Below are positions 11,655 through 24,300 of a DNA stretch of 64,000 bases, one piece after another (position 1 is the first letter of the stretch; every line of letters begins with the position of its first letter). The notes below the pieces were generated by a model. That model ran no database searches. It was not told the DNA's origin and saw only the letters and a list, made by a program, of their open reading frames with translations. The stretch comes from Mastigias papua (taxonomy: Eukaryota; Cnidaria; Scyphozoa; Rhizostomeae; Mastigiidae): NCBI GenBank assembly GCA_964019165.1, contig OZ025279.1, positions 1,858,501-1,922,500 of the forward strand. The letters run 5' to 3'. Made by a program: the position numbers and the translations under genes.

Positions 11655-13560
11655 CAATGGTATACTATAATGAACTGTAGGAAGCCAAATCCTAAACTAC
11701 CTTTGGCATATGATAAGAAAAGTTCATGAATAACTAATCATGTACGTTGATGATTAAATACATCATTCTGATTGAGACTAACTTCAAACTTGTCTGCACA
11801 CACTTATAAAATCACATTCCACTACATTGATCAATGTAGAATTCTGTTCAATGTAGAATTCTGTTCAATAACTCATGCTATTTTAAAAGGACTGCTTTGA
11901 GATCAAATTAATGTCCACGTTATGAACAGAATAGTGACTAAAATTGAAATGATAATGCAAATATCTTTTCAAGAACCCTACTAGCCAGTTCAAACATTTT
12001 GACGTTGATGTAAACAATCAACAATATGTTCCATTTCTTAATACGATCTAAATAGTTCAGTGAGTACTTAAGTTGTATATATTTTTCTTCTATATATTTT
12101 TATTGTATCAATTAACATTTTTATCGAATGTCCTCATCGGAAGCATACAAAAGTCTAAAATAATCATCCAGTGTTCATGGCTTTGTATTATAAGGAGTTA
12201 TGCACCATATCATCGTATTTATTACTAGGCCATTTTGAGATGAGAGAAGGTATTTCTAAGGTGATACACAAAGACTAGAAAGACTAGAGGAGAGCATTAC
12301 ATTACAATGTCGCATGTATTTCCTGCAGATGTTCGTAAGTCTCCTCAACCTAACAGGCAGGTTAAAGCATAAAGGCTACTACAGTTAAGGGGATACAGAG
12401 ATTTCAGCACAGTTTCGCATTGAACTGAAGGGCTACAGGTTTGTTTGAAAGATCCAACATGTAGAGTCTTTTTTGTTCTACGAAACCCATTTGGCCTTGC
12501 CAACAATCACATTAAAGACATTTTATTTATCATGATGCTTCTTATGTTAACTGGATTAACAGGATCACTCATACCTGGCAAAACTGTAATAGCCATTTTT
12601 CTCCACACTGTGGTCATGCTCTTCATCTCCTTAGTAGATACCTCACTATATACCATGGCATATTCTTGTGATTCGTTATGCCGTATGAATTAATTACATC
12701 GCACCTCTTCACATTGCAAAACTGTCTCATCAAAATGAATGAAAAATGAATGAAAAACTGCTTGGGATGATCTGTCTTGTCCGATGAGCTTACCCGAGTC
12801 TTTAACAAGCTGGAAATATCAGCCACACATTCCTGATCCCACCATAATCATTGCATTCATGTAAGTTACTGTTCTTGAATTCGTGTGACTGAATTTTCCC
12901 AATTCTTCTTACTTTTCTCTCTTCATACTTGAAAAGTTCTTTTTTGTTATTATAGACTCTGCATTCCAGATAATACATGAGATTCCCATATGTCTTCCTG
13001 TGAGCCACAGCACTCTTTTATGGTCTTACTTTCATGGCGTGCATTTATCTATTTAGCTGAATTTCGTTGATCAATTCATAATCATGGTTTTTTTCGTAGC
13101 ATAGATTTGACCACAATGGCAATTTACTCGAATCATCTTTCTTCCTCTTGCTTCTCCTTTTCACATATTTCCACGATATATTTACATCAGCTGAGAGGAA
13201 GAAACAAATGTAAGAAAATGACAGGATCGATTGTTAACTCACTGACAACTCAAAATAGATGTATCGTAAATGCAGAGAGCTGGAATAATATTCATTGCAA
13301 ACCCACCAGGTACAGATACCGTTGAGAAGTGCTGATCGCGTCTATGATGTAAGTTAAGGCCATGATAGCAAGGCCTACAGTTTAACCACTTTTCGATAAG
13401 AACGGTGCAAGAATGTCCCATCAAATGTATATTACTTTGATAAAGATAAATTCAAGTCATTGATAAAAAACAAGCAAGAGCATAGTGCGCCAAAAATAGC
13501 CTTCTTTTCAAACTCCTATGATTGTTAGTATGTTAGTGTCTGTGTCAATACGTCTCTAGT
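11655..13560. repeat. Segmental duplication, copy A (partner 40455-42400)
   Basis: Collinear with 40455-42400: both begin at TATAATGAA(C/T)TGTAGGAAGC, share AATTCTGTTCAATAACTCATGCTA, hold an exon-1 relic, and continue through TACATCAGCTGAGAGGAAGAAAC. Many small indels show the duplication is old. Apart from the relic exon no gene is evident. Confidence 0.75.
12575..12884 (-). pseudogene. Relic of lectin exon 1 (no lectin exon)
   Basis: About 310 bases align with the 295-base exon 1 of the intact genes, including the donor TGCCAG|GTATGA and the TTTAACAAGCTGG and GGGATGATC regions. The start codon has become ACG (12882-12884), and indels around 12685-12760 put the cysteine region and the signal region in different frames. 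No F-lectin exon was found between here and copy 2. It is a dead exon, possibly duplicated alone. Confidence 0.75.
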
Positions 13561-13959
13561 CAAACACAACATTTAAAATGAGAAATTATTAAGAAAACAA
13601 TACAGAGCAAAGTCTTGGGAATAGTATACTTATGAGACCGCAATGCACAGAGAAAGGACTCTTTGGAGTGAGCTAAGCAATTGTTGATAAATAGAACGAT
13701 AGAGAGAAGGAACAAAATGGGAATTAGTACATAGAACAGGTAAAATGATACGATGAAGACAAACGCAGTTTTAATGGCATCAGTAGAAGACGAAAGATAT
13801 ACGTTCGTACAGATCTATAATCCTTGCCGAAAGTCTTGGTACACTTACAACTTCTTACACACTGATGATTAGGATGTTTCAAAAACTTAAAATTGGAAAA
13901 CATTGTAGAGTTTAACAAGTTTGATATCAGTTTCAAATCATTTTACGGCAGTACTTCAG

Positions 13960-15048
13960 CTTCAGCTTGCTCTTAATTTGTTCTTAATTTCCCATCAGTT
14001 TTAAGGCTCGTATTCTTACAAAATTTTTTCGTATGAAAAACTGAGTGTACCTAGATTTACATAAACTGTGTGCAATCCTTGTGGCATGTGAATCACTGGT
14101 GGGTTTCTGTTGAATGTTGCAGTTGACATTACGCTCTGTCTTAGCACATATAGCACTTACAACAACTGTAACACCAGATGCGGAGTCAAATTAAGGGCTA
14201 CTAATTAAAAACTTTTAGTTGTAAAATGTGGTTAAAAGAGGTCCGGAAAAATGGAAGCTTAGAGCTAGACATTGTGGTGGGCTCCATGCAAAAAACGTGC
14301 ATAGCTACTTTGTTAGGTTGTATTGATGATTATCATGTGCTTACTGACTTGTCCTATCACATACAGACTTCAGCATGTTATTGTTTGTTTCACATCGTCT
14401 TTATATACCATATTTCAAGACAAACCAGATCTATAGAGTTGGATAAACTATACAACACTTATACCTATAGCAGAATTGCACGTAATTTTCCTACAGTAAT
14501 TCGAGTCACTGAAGAAAGTTAATTTTATTTTTCTTCCTATTTAATTGTTTTGATATAGTTTTTTCTTTGAAAAGCATTATGAAGTGTCAAGTTGTAGGCG
14601 CGAACTAAAAAGTTAAGGAATTATGTGACTCCAAGCAGGCTGAATTCTGTCATGGGCTGGGCTACTGAGTGGTAAAGCTTGTAGCAAAAACTTGTAACAT
14701 GAAAACTTATAATTGTAACGTCAGACAACTTTAACTTTTTCTTCTCGATAAAGTAGATTTTTAAATTCTAATGCGTCTCGTTAACAAGTTGAACCCTTCA
14801 CAAGTTATATCATAAAAGGATTAGAGATAAAACACATCTCAAAAACATAATCTCATGCTTAATCGCATAATAATTAAGTTTGCATTTAATGTTGTGTAAA
14901 CTTGCTCAGGGCTTTCTGAATAGTAATCTATACATGTTACAACTAATACTGAAGCAGTGTTATTTAAATATGTAGATAGTCATATGCTTTCTTCACAAGT
15001 ACCCAGCAACAGTAATCTGTGCTCTGCAACAGACTCTTCCTTTCATGA
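13960..15048. other. MITE-derived segment and 3' flank of lectin copy 3
   Basis: Part 13960-14310 is related to the TACACG-ended elements: it shares TCTTAATTTGTTCTTAATTTCC (in inverse) with 34850 and TTAAAAGAGGTCCG with 30260, and ends ATGCAAAAAACGTGCATAG. Part 14310-15048 matches the flanks of copies 4 and 6 (20930-21683, 44265-44961), for example TTACAGTAATTCGAGTCACTGAA-type and AAACTTGCTCAG stretches. An open frame at 14226-14522 is not kept in the other copies, so no gene is called. Confidence 0.5.
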
Positions 15049-17326
15049 TTACACATAGAAACCATACACTTCTAATTCACAAATTCGAAGAAACTTATAT
15101 GAATCGCTGCTAGCGTTAATCGTAACGTATCGTGCAACAGTATTTTCAGCACATTCAACATTCAAACTGGTGCTGTCAACTGGAAAAGTTAAATTCAACT
15201 GACAAGGAGGATTTCCTATTCCACCATTATCAGATGAATTCCCCACACGAACATCGAGTGCTCCCATAATTCTGTACTCTGCTTCAATGCTTTGGATCCT
15301 GACAGATCGCACGACAGCAGCCGCTAAAAGATCGACTCTAAGCCAAGGCTTTATTTCAGGTGCGGAAGTGGCGCATGAAAAGAATTCTGTTTCATTATTT
15401 CCGTCAACAGCCAGAGAAGCATTTCTTCCATTATATATGGCTGAGAGAGTTGAGGGTTTCCCAAATGCAATATTCTCTAGCTTTCGAAATGTGATGGCTT
15501 CTACGATTAAAAAATATGTGAATTATTATTTGGCTAACTTAAGAAAATTTGACATCATTGATATAAGCAGTCAAGGACAAAAATGTTCCAAGCCAAATGT
15601 TGAAAATGGAAGTTGAGCATTAAGAAATGTTATATCATATATTCATATTTCACATCTCTCAAAGTCTACGCGAAAAGTGTACAAGCATGATGCCACAACG
15701 GAGCAGGGGTTCTATAGCACCCTCTTCTTGTCAATAGATTTGTATTTCCTTTCTATTTGAATCTTCACTGTTTCTGTGTCTAGATGCACTCCTAATAGCC
15801 ATGTGATTTATTCAAATGCTAGTCTGAGAGGTGCCTTGTCGCTCTTCTGGAGAGATGAAGTTTAGTCATTTTGCTCGTGTGTCCGACCCAGCCATGACAG
15901 GCCATCCTACTTCACCGAAAGAAGCTATCAGCCCCCTACCAAATACAAACCTGCTGCACATATGTCATCCCTGCTATTGTAGGTAATAATACCGTAATGA
16001 TATAATGGTTGGTCTGCAATAAACTCTATGGCACCAGCGTACATTTTACTGTGTAGGTTTAATGTAAGAATTTTCAAAACTAAGTAAAACGTTATATATT
16101 TAATGTGCTTACTAACATTCAAGTGTTTATCAGGAGAGGCACCAACCTATTTGCAAGAGACGATTAGATGGCATATACCTAGGAGGACACTGAGGTCTAG
16201 TAGTGCATTCCTGCTAGAAGGTCATTGTTGCAAATGTAGAACTCTTGGTGCTCGGTCTTTTGGATATGCAGGACCCACTTTATGGAATGACTTACCTTTG
16301 GAAATAAGGACTGCAAAGGGCATAAACTGCTTCAAATCATTAACGAAAACACACTTTTTTAGATTAGCTTATAATCTGTAATTTGTAAATTTTCCTACTA
16401 TTTTACAGTCCCTAGAATATAGTATATTCTTAGTTGAGGACTTAAATAAATAACCATAACTGTAACTATTTATCTCCTTTGAAACTCCTTTGAGCTTATC
16501 ATCGTTACAATGGGAAAACGTATTGCTTAACAGAATTATGCCAGTTACTCATGTCATCCAAATGGCAAAGTTTTTCAAACGAGACATCCATCGAAACGTT
16601 GGAAAGCTTTATTGAGAAGTAGTTATGAGCTCCGAATTTGAAGTTCGTCTTTCCCTTCGCCCCAATTAAAAATGTGGTAGAGCGTGATGAAATGCTATTG
16701 ATCGCAACTTATTTCACGCTCACTGTTGCTTTGACATGTTATACATGTAAAATTTTGCGCTTACCCTCTCAAGAAATGATGGCCTTTGGAGCGTGAAATT
16801 AACTCTCGAGTGAAAAAAATATACAACTTATGTTCATACCAAAGGATTTGAGAGAAAAGCTGTTATGTTCTTGTGACAGATTTCGCGTACTGAAGAGCAA
16901 GCTTAATCGTGCTATGACATAGGCAAATTCAAAAGATTCAATGAACTTGTACAGAGACTGAAAATCAAATTACAGATACTTACGTATGGTGAAGTTCTCT
17001 CTATCGATGGGATAAAGACGATAATTCATACCTGGTAAAATTTTAACAACTATTTTCTTCCACACTGTTGACATATTCTCCATCTCTTCAGTAGAAACCT
17101 CACCATATACCACAGTGTATTTTTGTGCTTCATTTCGTTGTATGACATAAGTACACCGAGCTTCTCTGTCACATTGAAAAAATGCCTTATCCAATGGCCT
17201 TGCTTGGGATGATCCATCTTGTCTCATGATAGTACCTGACTCCTTTACAAGCTGGAAATGCGAGCCACATAGCGCTGATCCAACCATAGTCAATGCGATG
17301 ATGTAACTTGCTGCTCTTGAATTCAT
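15049..17326 (-). CDS. Secreted F-type lectin-like protein, copy 3 (two exons)
   Basis: Exons 17032-17326 and 15049-15500 give about 248 residues. I chose the start at MNSRAASYI (17326), because the signal core IIALTMVGSAL follows directly. An in-frame ATG 24 codons upstream (17398) would put a polar lysine-rich leader ahead of it, and a TATA-like box lies just above. Exon 1 has FFQC-x5-C-TYVIQRNEA. Exon 2 starts EAITFRKLENIAFGKPS, then NGRNASLAVDGN, a variable stretch TEFFSCATSAPEIKPW, LRVDLL, DVRVGN, GNPPCQ, ARYVTI and CELEVYGFYV. The canonical fucose motif is replaced by SIEAEYR. A LINE fragment is inserted in the 1.5 kb intron without touching the splice sites. Intact, secreted, ligand unknown. 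Confidence 0.85.
16098..16470 (+). mobile_element. 5'-truncated LINE (3' end of reverse-transcriptase ORF) in the intron of lectin copy 3
   Basis: Residues at 16103-16381 match the C-terminal tail common to many CR1/L2-like animal LINE polyproteins: LLTFKCLSGEAPTYL, then GARSFGYAGPTLWNDLPLEI, ending KTHFFRLA. The fragment ends in a TAAATAAATAACC-type tail near 16455. The paralogous introns (copies 4 and 6) read through without it, and ATTTA flanks both sides, so a short target duplication is likely. Sense is opposite to the host gene. Confidence 0.8.
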
Positions 17327-17408
17327 CATATCGCAATTGGACAATCCTTCAATCTTCATCCCTTCAGCAACAGACAAGTTCTTCTTTTGATTATTCAACT
17401 ATGCATTC

Positions 17409-17418
17409 CATATAATAC
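17409..17418 (-). promoter_or_regulatory. TATA-like box of lectin copy 3
   Basis: The minus strand reads GTATTATATG, exactly 92 bases above the chosen start codon. The same sequence sits at the same distance in copies 4 and 6, inside a conserved block that includes CCTCAAG just upstream. It is a candidate core promoter; it favours transcription starting below the upstream in-frame ATG at 17398. Confidence 0.4.
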
Positions 17419-18850
17419 TTGAGGTTTTCATCTTCCTTCCTGTGATTCACCACAGCACTTATTCATTTTCTAACTTTCTTTCATTTTAATTCTTCGTCTA
17501 TAAAAGTAAGTCTCTTTGATCAATCCCAACTTTGTAGTCATGCCTTTTGTCTCATAGTTTCGATCACATGACCAATCTCATTCGAATCAAGAAAGCATTG
17601 CCTTTAGCACATTGCCATCTATTGAATGCATAGGAAATTTGATTGATAATACCAAACATTTCCAATAACGATTGGCACGCCCATTTCCATCACGTTTGCT
17701 AGCATTGCTCACATTAAGTTATATCAATGGTGTGGGTTTGAGCGTTTAAACGCATACTTCGTCTACTACATATCTTGAATGTTGTAGCAAAGTTGTCGTA
17801 AAGTCAGGCTTGTTAACGTGCTGTCAAATCAATCAATGCTTATCTTGTATAAGAACCAACTGATTTTTTATTTAACGCGCGGTCTGAAATAACTAATCAG
17901 TAACACTTATTACATGTAATGCACTCTTGATAAGAATGAAATCAACCTCATAAAACATCAAATTGTTTAATGTCAATTCAATTTAGTGGACAAACATACT
18001 CAAATGCTAGTGGGCAGAACCCAACGAATAAAAATGTTAAGTAAGTTTGGTACTGGACTTTGGAGACCAAAGAAAGTTGGTAAGTTTATAGAAATTAAAA
18101 CTTCCAACCTTCTTCCAAGCGCATCATTTCTGTTATCTAATTTGCATGGATGCCATGTTGTACTTTATGCACGTCGCTGTTGGTCTTGACAGGAATGTCT
18201 TAAGAATGTTTAAGTACTGAAATTATGGAAAGCTAATAAAGTTATCTGCACTGGGCGAAACAGACTTTCTTATAACACACGTGTTCTACATACTTTTGCA
18301 ATCAAACATTCTATTACCACCCTATTAAATGAGAACACATTCAAGCATAGAAGCTAGGAAAAGGAGATACTCCAGGTGTAGCAGGGAACTGAAGAGATCT
18401 TAACTCGGAAATTTACTGTCTACATCTAGCATTCCTATCCTTACTCAAAATGCATGTAATATTCAAAAATTGATTGGAGCAACACACAACAACATTGCTA
18501 ACATCAATTGCTGTTAAATATCTATTGGGATTGAAAGCTTTCTTTCAACCTAGATATTTATACAAGAATTTTATTTCAACATGGACTTACAAAGTGAGGT
18601 TAAATATCATGTTTTATTGAATGCAGACATGCAATCAGTGTTCAATCATTCCATTTTTATATTAGGGTTTTACTAAGCATCTGTAGCTTTGGTGTCAGAT
18701 ATGAGAGAAGTAAATGGCATATGACAAACAGTTTAGGTAACAACATTATCCCAATCTCAACTCAGATATAAAATAGTTGAAAACAGCATGCTTGGAGATT
18801 AATTAGCAAGACGGTTTGCAAGTAATTGCACAGGAATGCATTTTTTCATT
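17419..18850. other. Upstream flank of lectin copy 3 (shared with copies 4 and 6)
   Basis: No gene. Collinear with 24301-25606 and 46967-48200: shared landmarks are CATTGCCATCTATTGAATGCA, TTTGAGCG(T/C)TTAAA and GACAAACATACTCAA-type stretches. Conserved length without conserved frames suggests co-duplicated non-coding flank that may hold regulatory sites. Confidence 0.55.
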
Positions 18851-19293
18851 CTGGAAATGAAATTATATGTCCTATTTATCTCAGTTCCGGTCAATCAAGT
18901 CTCACAAGGGCATTTTCCAATGATAATAAATGGAATTCTCCTCTTCCCTTTGTCGTTGCGTATGGTTATACATCAAACTCCAATTTTATACTGCAATAAT
19001 TTAGAAACGTATGATTCAATACTATAAAATTCGTTTTCAACAATCAGCTATCATTGTCATGGCAAAATCGCAGCAAATGTTTTGAACAAACAGATCTCAA
19101 ACAGATCTTAGCTCCAATGACATCATCTGGCAGATATCACTGATCCCATATATGTACTAGCCTTGTGGATGTTTGCTCACTCAATGCACACTTGAGAGAA
19201 GAGTAAACTTCCACAAAATCACGTGTTGACAAATGCGGAGTAAGAAATGTTCTAGCTGCTACACAGAATTAGCTACATAGAACCCCTTATTAT
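18851..19293. repeat. 443-bp near-identical duplicate (partner 25607-26049)
   Basis: Both copies are 443 bases without indels and differ at about a dozen positions by eye, mostly in the left third. The last 300 bases are almost identical, in contrast to the diverged sequence on both sides. This suggests recent gene conversion or duplication. Confidence 0.85.
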
Positions 19294-20000
19294 GGAGATT
19301 TTCATTTTATATTCCGCTACGTACAATGGTAACCTCACTTAAAAAGGTAGTTACAATTGGCTAGCCTGATAACAATAAAACAAATTACCAACGATAACAA
19401 AAGTTAAAACACGGATAATAAAAAAAGCTACAATGGATTGCATCTTAGATGGAAAGAAGTTCTGGACTATTCCACGGCTTGTTTCTACGGCAAAAGATGT
19501 AATAAGTCGTTCGAATGATGGTATTAGAGAGTTTTGAGATTAGGTAGCGCGGGTGTCCCACATCAACAGCTAGAACATCGCACATTTCAATAAAAAAAGA
19601 GCAAGAAAGGCCAAAAATACCAAGAGAACTGATAGAAAGATTGACAAACTTAACATCTGTATATTTGGATTTAAGTGTTTCCATAAGGGATTGATATTTA
19701 GCTCTCTTGCGCTCAGCGTTCACTTCTAGGTTGGTTTCAAAACCAACTGTAAGTTCGAGAATGTAAATCTTGTTGTCAGGCGATACAAAAACAAGACCAG
19801 GACGAAAATTGTCTCCCGTTATTATGGAAGGAGAATGAAAGCATGGGAGATCAACGTAAAGAGATGCTCCTGGACTTGCTCTAAAATAGTTCGCCAAGAT
19901 TTGTAATGCAGAGTTATGCCGCCAGGTGTAACGACCCATAATGATAATAGAAATATTTATACAGGTTAAAAACCTTTTGAGTGCCAAAAGGCACTGTTAT
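19294..20000 (-). mobile_element. LINE 3' fragment with restriction-like endonuclease-type C-terminus, decayed
   Basis: The open stretch 19445-19987 has GRYTWRHNSALQILANYF, YVDLPCF, a position reading FRPGLVFVS, and then ILELTVGFE and a basic stretch. This order resembles the C-terminal region of metazoan LINE polyproteins that carry RYTWRHDSVL, RPD and ELTVPFE motifs (restriction-like endonuclease lineages). The expected RPD aspartate is Gly here, so it would be inactive. It is truncated at both ends and lies in a block absent from the paralogous unit at 26050. Family recalled from memory. Confidence 0.65.
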
Positions 20001-20119
20001 CAACAAGAGTCCTGTTTGAAAAAGAATATAAATTATTGACTTTAAAAGTAGTTGCTAATCTTGCCTTAAAATGTAAAGAAATAAATAGTTAAAATGTTTA
20101 TAATGGCCTATGTAATGAA

Positions 20120-20410
20120 CTAGTTATTCAAGAAATGTTCTATCAGGCGATATTTGAACTGAACTATCGACGTTAATTTTCGAATGTCAATTGGGATTTC
20201 GTTGTAGCATGAAGGACCTTGGAAGCGAAATGATTTTCTTGCAGCCTCCGTTCTGACCTTTGGAAGGCGGAGCGTTGATGAATTTCCTCCTGTGTTGCAA
20301 TTGTGATCTACTTTCTCGATATAGGATGCAAGATTTGGGATGGAAGTTCCCTGCAAACACTTGAAAATCTGTATTGCTACCTTGAATTTCTTAAGATTTT
20401 GTATGGTCAT
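20120..20410 (-). mobile_element. LINE reverse-transcriptase 3' fragment
   Basis: About 96 residues resembling the end of a CR1/L2-type polyprotein: FKVAIQIFKCLQGTSIP near the start, then TEAARKSFRFQGPSCYNEIP and DIRKLTSIVQFK. It lies immediately upstream of the other LINE fragment and in the same orientation, but the two resemble different parts of LINE proteins, so they are probably nested or successive insertions into one site. The first ~600 residues of such a protein are missing. Confidence 0.7.
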
Positions 20411-20459
20411 AATTCCACACTCTTTGCAGCTCTTTGATTGTTTGTAGATGATTATGGAA

Positions 20460-21683
20460 GACTAAAATATTTTATACAGCAGGGTTGCCGCATGGTAATA
20501 AAAGCTGGTTCGTTAACTATTGTTTGATGTTTTTCTGCGCAGTAAATTTTAAACAGCAAAATCACGATCACAAGAGCCAGATAGTATTTTTATTTTGTAG
20601 CCATACGCAATTCAGTAACTGTTATTCAATTTGAATTCTTTGTGCAACACTGTGAATTATCGAGATTCACATAAATTGTGTGCAATCGTTGTGGCATGTG
20701 ATTCATACATGGGTTTCCGTTGAATGTTGCAGTTGACATATTGCCTTGTCTTAGCACGTAGCACTTGCAACAACTGTAACACCAGATGCACAGTCAAATT
20801 AAGGACTACTACGAAACTTTCAGTTATAATTGGTGGCTAAAAGAGGTCCTAGAAGATGGCAGCTTAAAACTAAGCTTTGTGCTATGTTTCTTATGAAAAG
20901 CACTTATAGCTATTCTGTGGGGTTTTATTGATAACTCTCTTGTGTCTACTGGCCTTTCCTAACACATACAGATTTCGATATGTTGCTGTTCGTCTCACGT
21001 CGTCTTTATACATCATATTTCAAGGCAAATCAGATCTATAGAGTTGCACGAAATATACAACAAATAATTTTCCTACAGTAATTCGAGTCACTGAACAAAG
21101 TTAATTTCCTTTTCTTGCTATTTAATAGCACTTCATAGCTTTCTCCTTTAAAGGTTTATGAAGTGTCAAGTTGTAAGCTGAATCTAGAAAGTAAAGGAAT
21201 TATGTGGACTCCATGCAGGCTAAATTGTGTCTTAGTTTGGGCTATTTAGTGGCAAAGCTTGTAACAACGCCATGTAACATGACAATTTATTTGTGTAAAG
21301 TTTAACAAAAGCGTGTAACATGAAAACATATAATTGTAATGTTTAACACCTTTAACTTTTTCATCTTTATAAAGCAGATTACTTAAATTCTAATGCACCT
21401 CGATAACAGGTTGGACACTCTACAAGTTTTATCATGAAGGGTCAAGAAAGAAACACATCTCAAAGAAATAGTCTAATGCTTAATTGCATAATTAAGTATG
21501 ACTTAAAATTGTATAAACTTGCTCAGCCCTTTTCTGCATAACAATCTATGCATGTTAAAAGTAATATTGAAGCAGTTTTAATTAAATCTGTAGATAGTCA
21601 TATACTGTCTTCATAAGTACATTAGCCATAAGTACATAGTTCATTAGTCCCCTTTGCTCTGCAACACTCTTTTCCTTTTATGA
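20460..21683. other. 3' flank of lectin copy 4, includes MITE-derived segment
   Basis: Starts ACAGCAGGGTTGCCGCATGG, which recurs at 28541 and 43562. The block 20640-20930 parallels 13990-14310, 28690-28990 and 43720-44000 (ATTGTGTGCAATC, AATGTTGCAGTTGACAT). The rest matches the 3' flanks of copies 3 and 6. No gene. Confidence 0.55.
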
Positions 21684-24208
21684 TTACACGTAGAAACCAT
21701 ATACTTCTAATTCACAAATCCGAAGAATTTCATAGTCATCGCTGCTAGTGTTAATCGTAACGTACCGTGCGACAGTATCTTCAGGGCAGTTAACATCCAA
21801 AATGTTGCCATAAATTGGAAATGCTAAATCTAACTGACAAGGAGGATTTCCCTTTCCACCATTTTCAGATGAATTTCCGGCTCGAACATCGATATTTCTC
21901 ATTTCTCTGTGTTTTGCTTCCATGCTGTGGACCCTGACAAAACGTATGGCAGCGGTCGATAGCAGATCAATTCTGAGCCAAGGTTTTACTTCTAATGTGG
22001 AACGTGTGCAAATAAAGTACCCTGTTGCATTATTTCCATCAACAGCCAGAGAAGCATTGCCTCCTTCCATGACACCTGATAGAGTAGAAGGCTTTCTCAA
22101 TGCAATATTCTGTAGCTGTCGAACTGTGATCTCTTCTACACCTAAACAATATGTGAATAATTTTTTGGTTAAGTTAATACAACTTGACTCAAGTGAAATA
22201 AGCAGTCAAGGAGTAAAATAATTCCAAGCCAAATATTGAAAATGGATGTTGATGAAAAAACACGACAATGCTTTTTAGTTTGCAAGACATGTTTCGGATT
22301 CAGATAAGATATTAGATTTAGATATTTAGCAGATTCAGCATTATAACTTTTCATTAAGCTTTTAGCTCTTCTTCTTAACCGTTCTAACCTGTTTTCGCTA
22401 CATTGATTCCTTTTTCGATTAATAAATTCGATTGATGATTTAACGATTGTTTATGTACCATGAAGTTTTTTCATTGTAATTACCAACTCATGATGGATAG
22501 GAGCAATCCGAAACATGTCTTGCAAACTAAAAATCATTGTCGTGTTTTTTCGCCTTACATCTACTCTTATATCATCGAGAAATTTTGGGATGTTGATGAG
22601 TAGGACAGTTTTATTTCACATATTCATCTTTACCATCCCTCAAAATGTAAGCGGAGCGTACGCAATGCCAACGTCACAAAGGAGCAGGGGTTCTTTTGCA
22701 CCTTCTTCTTGTCAATGGATTTGCATTTCCTGTCTATTTGAGTTTTCACTGTTCGTGCGTCTAGGTGCGCTCCTGATAACCAAGAGAATCAGTCAAATGT
22801 TGGTCTGAGAGTCGACCTTACGCTTGAGTTTACTAGAATCCAATAATGTTCCTCCCGCATCCGATCAAATCTTGGCGAGTCATCTTACTTGATCGAAGGA
22901 TTGCAAGTCCCCCTTCCAAATATAAAATTGCTTCGTATCTATCCTCCCTAATGATATAGTGGTTGATCTTCAATAAAAGAGCATAAACTTATATCACATT
23001 TTCCATGTTAATGTAAGAATTTCCAAAACTAAATAAGACGTCATATATTTAGCTCCGGAAGCAACCTTGAGTTTATCATTTTTAGAATAAGATAAATTCT
23101 TCCTTCAAAGATTCATGTCTTTTACTCCTGTTGCACTATAAGGCAAAATTTCTCAAACGAGATACCCTTCAAATAGTTGGAAAGTGTGATCGACAATTAA
23201 TTATGAATTTCACCTCCGAGAAGTTTCAGCAATAGAGGTTCCTAAAACAACTGCCCTAGCAAGAAACTAAAGTTTCGCAACTTAGGCCTAAGACTTTTGA
23301 ATGATACCCACAATCCTTACCAAGCTAATTGCTTTTGTGAAACCTTTTTAATATATGCTCTTCCGATAGGAATGGTGGTTCTTTAAATTTTTCTATAAGC
23401 ACTTCAAAGTCATAGACCGTTGGTTCCCAAAAACTCTTATACGAATACTTTTTTAGAGCGTTCGCATTTGATTAACCTAGCACAAAACGTAATAATCTAC
23501 GATTGTTTAATTTCCGGATTAAGAAGTTCTTCTTTCACTACGTCCGCAATAAAATGCAGTAGAGCTCGATGAAATCCTGCTAATCGAAGCTGATTTTGCC
23601 GTTGTATGTTGCTTTGATATGCTAAGTACCTACAGTTTCGCAACAACTCTACTGCAACTCTCTCAAGAACTGAATGGCTTTTAAGCGTGAAATACACATT
23701 CAAATGAGAAAACGTACTAAATATGCTCAGAGCAAAGGCTCTGCGAGAAAAGTTGTTCTTATGACAGATTTCCCGTAGTGAAGAGCAAATTCACTCGTGC
23801 TGGCATAGCCAAGTTCAAAAGATTCAATGAACTTGTGCAGAAATTGCAATCAACTTACAGATACTTAAGTATGGTGATGTTCTCTCTATCAATGGGATAA
23901 ACATAATTCATACCTGGCAAAATGCTAACAACCATTTTCTTCCACACTGTTAACATCTTCTCCATCTCTTCAGTAGATACATCACCATATACCACAGTGT
24001 ATTCTTGCGTCTCATTGTGTTGTATGACATAAGTACATCGAGCTTCTCTGTCACATTGAAAAAATGCCTTATCCATTTGCCTTGCTTGGGATGACCCAGC
24101 TTGTCTCATGATAGTACCTGACTCCTTTACAAGCTGGAAATGCGAGCCACATAGCGCTGATCCAACCATAGTCAATGCGATGAAGTAAGTTGCTGGTCTT
24201 GAATTCAT
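21684..24208 (-). CDS. Secreted F-type lectin-like protein, copy 4 (two exons)
   Basis: Exons 23914-24208 and 21684-22135 give about 248 residues. The start MNSRPATYF (24208) is followed by the signal core IALTMVGSAL; an upstream in-frame ATG at 24280 is not preferred. Exon 1 carries SHFQLVKESG and FFQC-x5-C-TYVIQHNET. Exon 2 begins EEITVRQLQNIALRKPS, so it has Arg for the usual Gly, followed by NASLAVDGN, the variable part TGYFICTRSTLEVKPW, LRIDLL, DVRAGNSSENGGKGNPPCQ, ARYVTI and CELEVYGFYV. The sugar-motif site reads SMEAKHR. The intron contains a foldback element. No breaks; secreted; ligand unknown. Confidence 0.84.
22256..22588. mobile_element. Foldback element with 11-bp target duplication in the intron of lectin copy 4
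   Basis: GATGTTGATGA occurs directly before (22245-22255) and directly after (22589-22599). The insert contains a near-perfect inverted repeat of about 47 bases: 22254-22303 pairs with about 22504-22553, one mismatch seen, each arm containing AGTTTGCAAGACATGTTTCG. The intron of copy 6 (near 45527) gives the empty site. About 35 bases lie between the right arm and the right target duplication. No coding capacity. Confidence 0.8.
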
Positions 24209-24290
24209 CATATCGCAATTGGACAATTCTTCGTTCTTCATCCCTTCAGCAACAGGCAAGTTCCTCTTGTGATTATTCAACTATATATTC

Positions 24291-24300
24291 CATATAATAC
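24291..24300 (-). promoter_or_regulatory. TATA-like box of lectin copy 4
   Basis: GTATTATATG on the minus strand, 92 bases above the start codon, identical in sequence and distance to copies 3 and 6. Confidence 0.4.

Noticed and set aside
13960..14310. Separate new MITE family
   Set aside because: Internal words and the right end relate it to the TACACG-ended family; its left end is too worn to define a new element.
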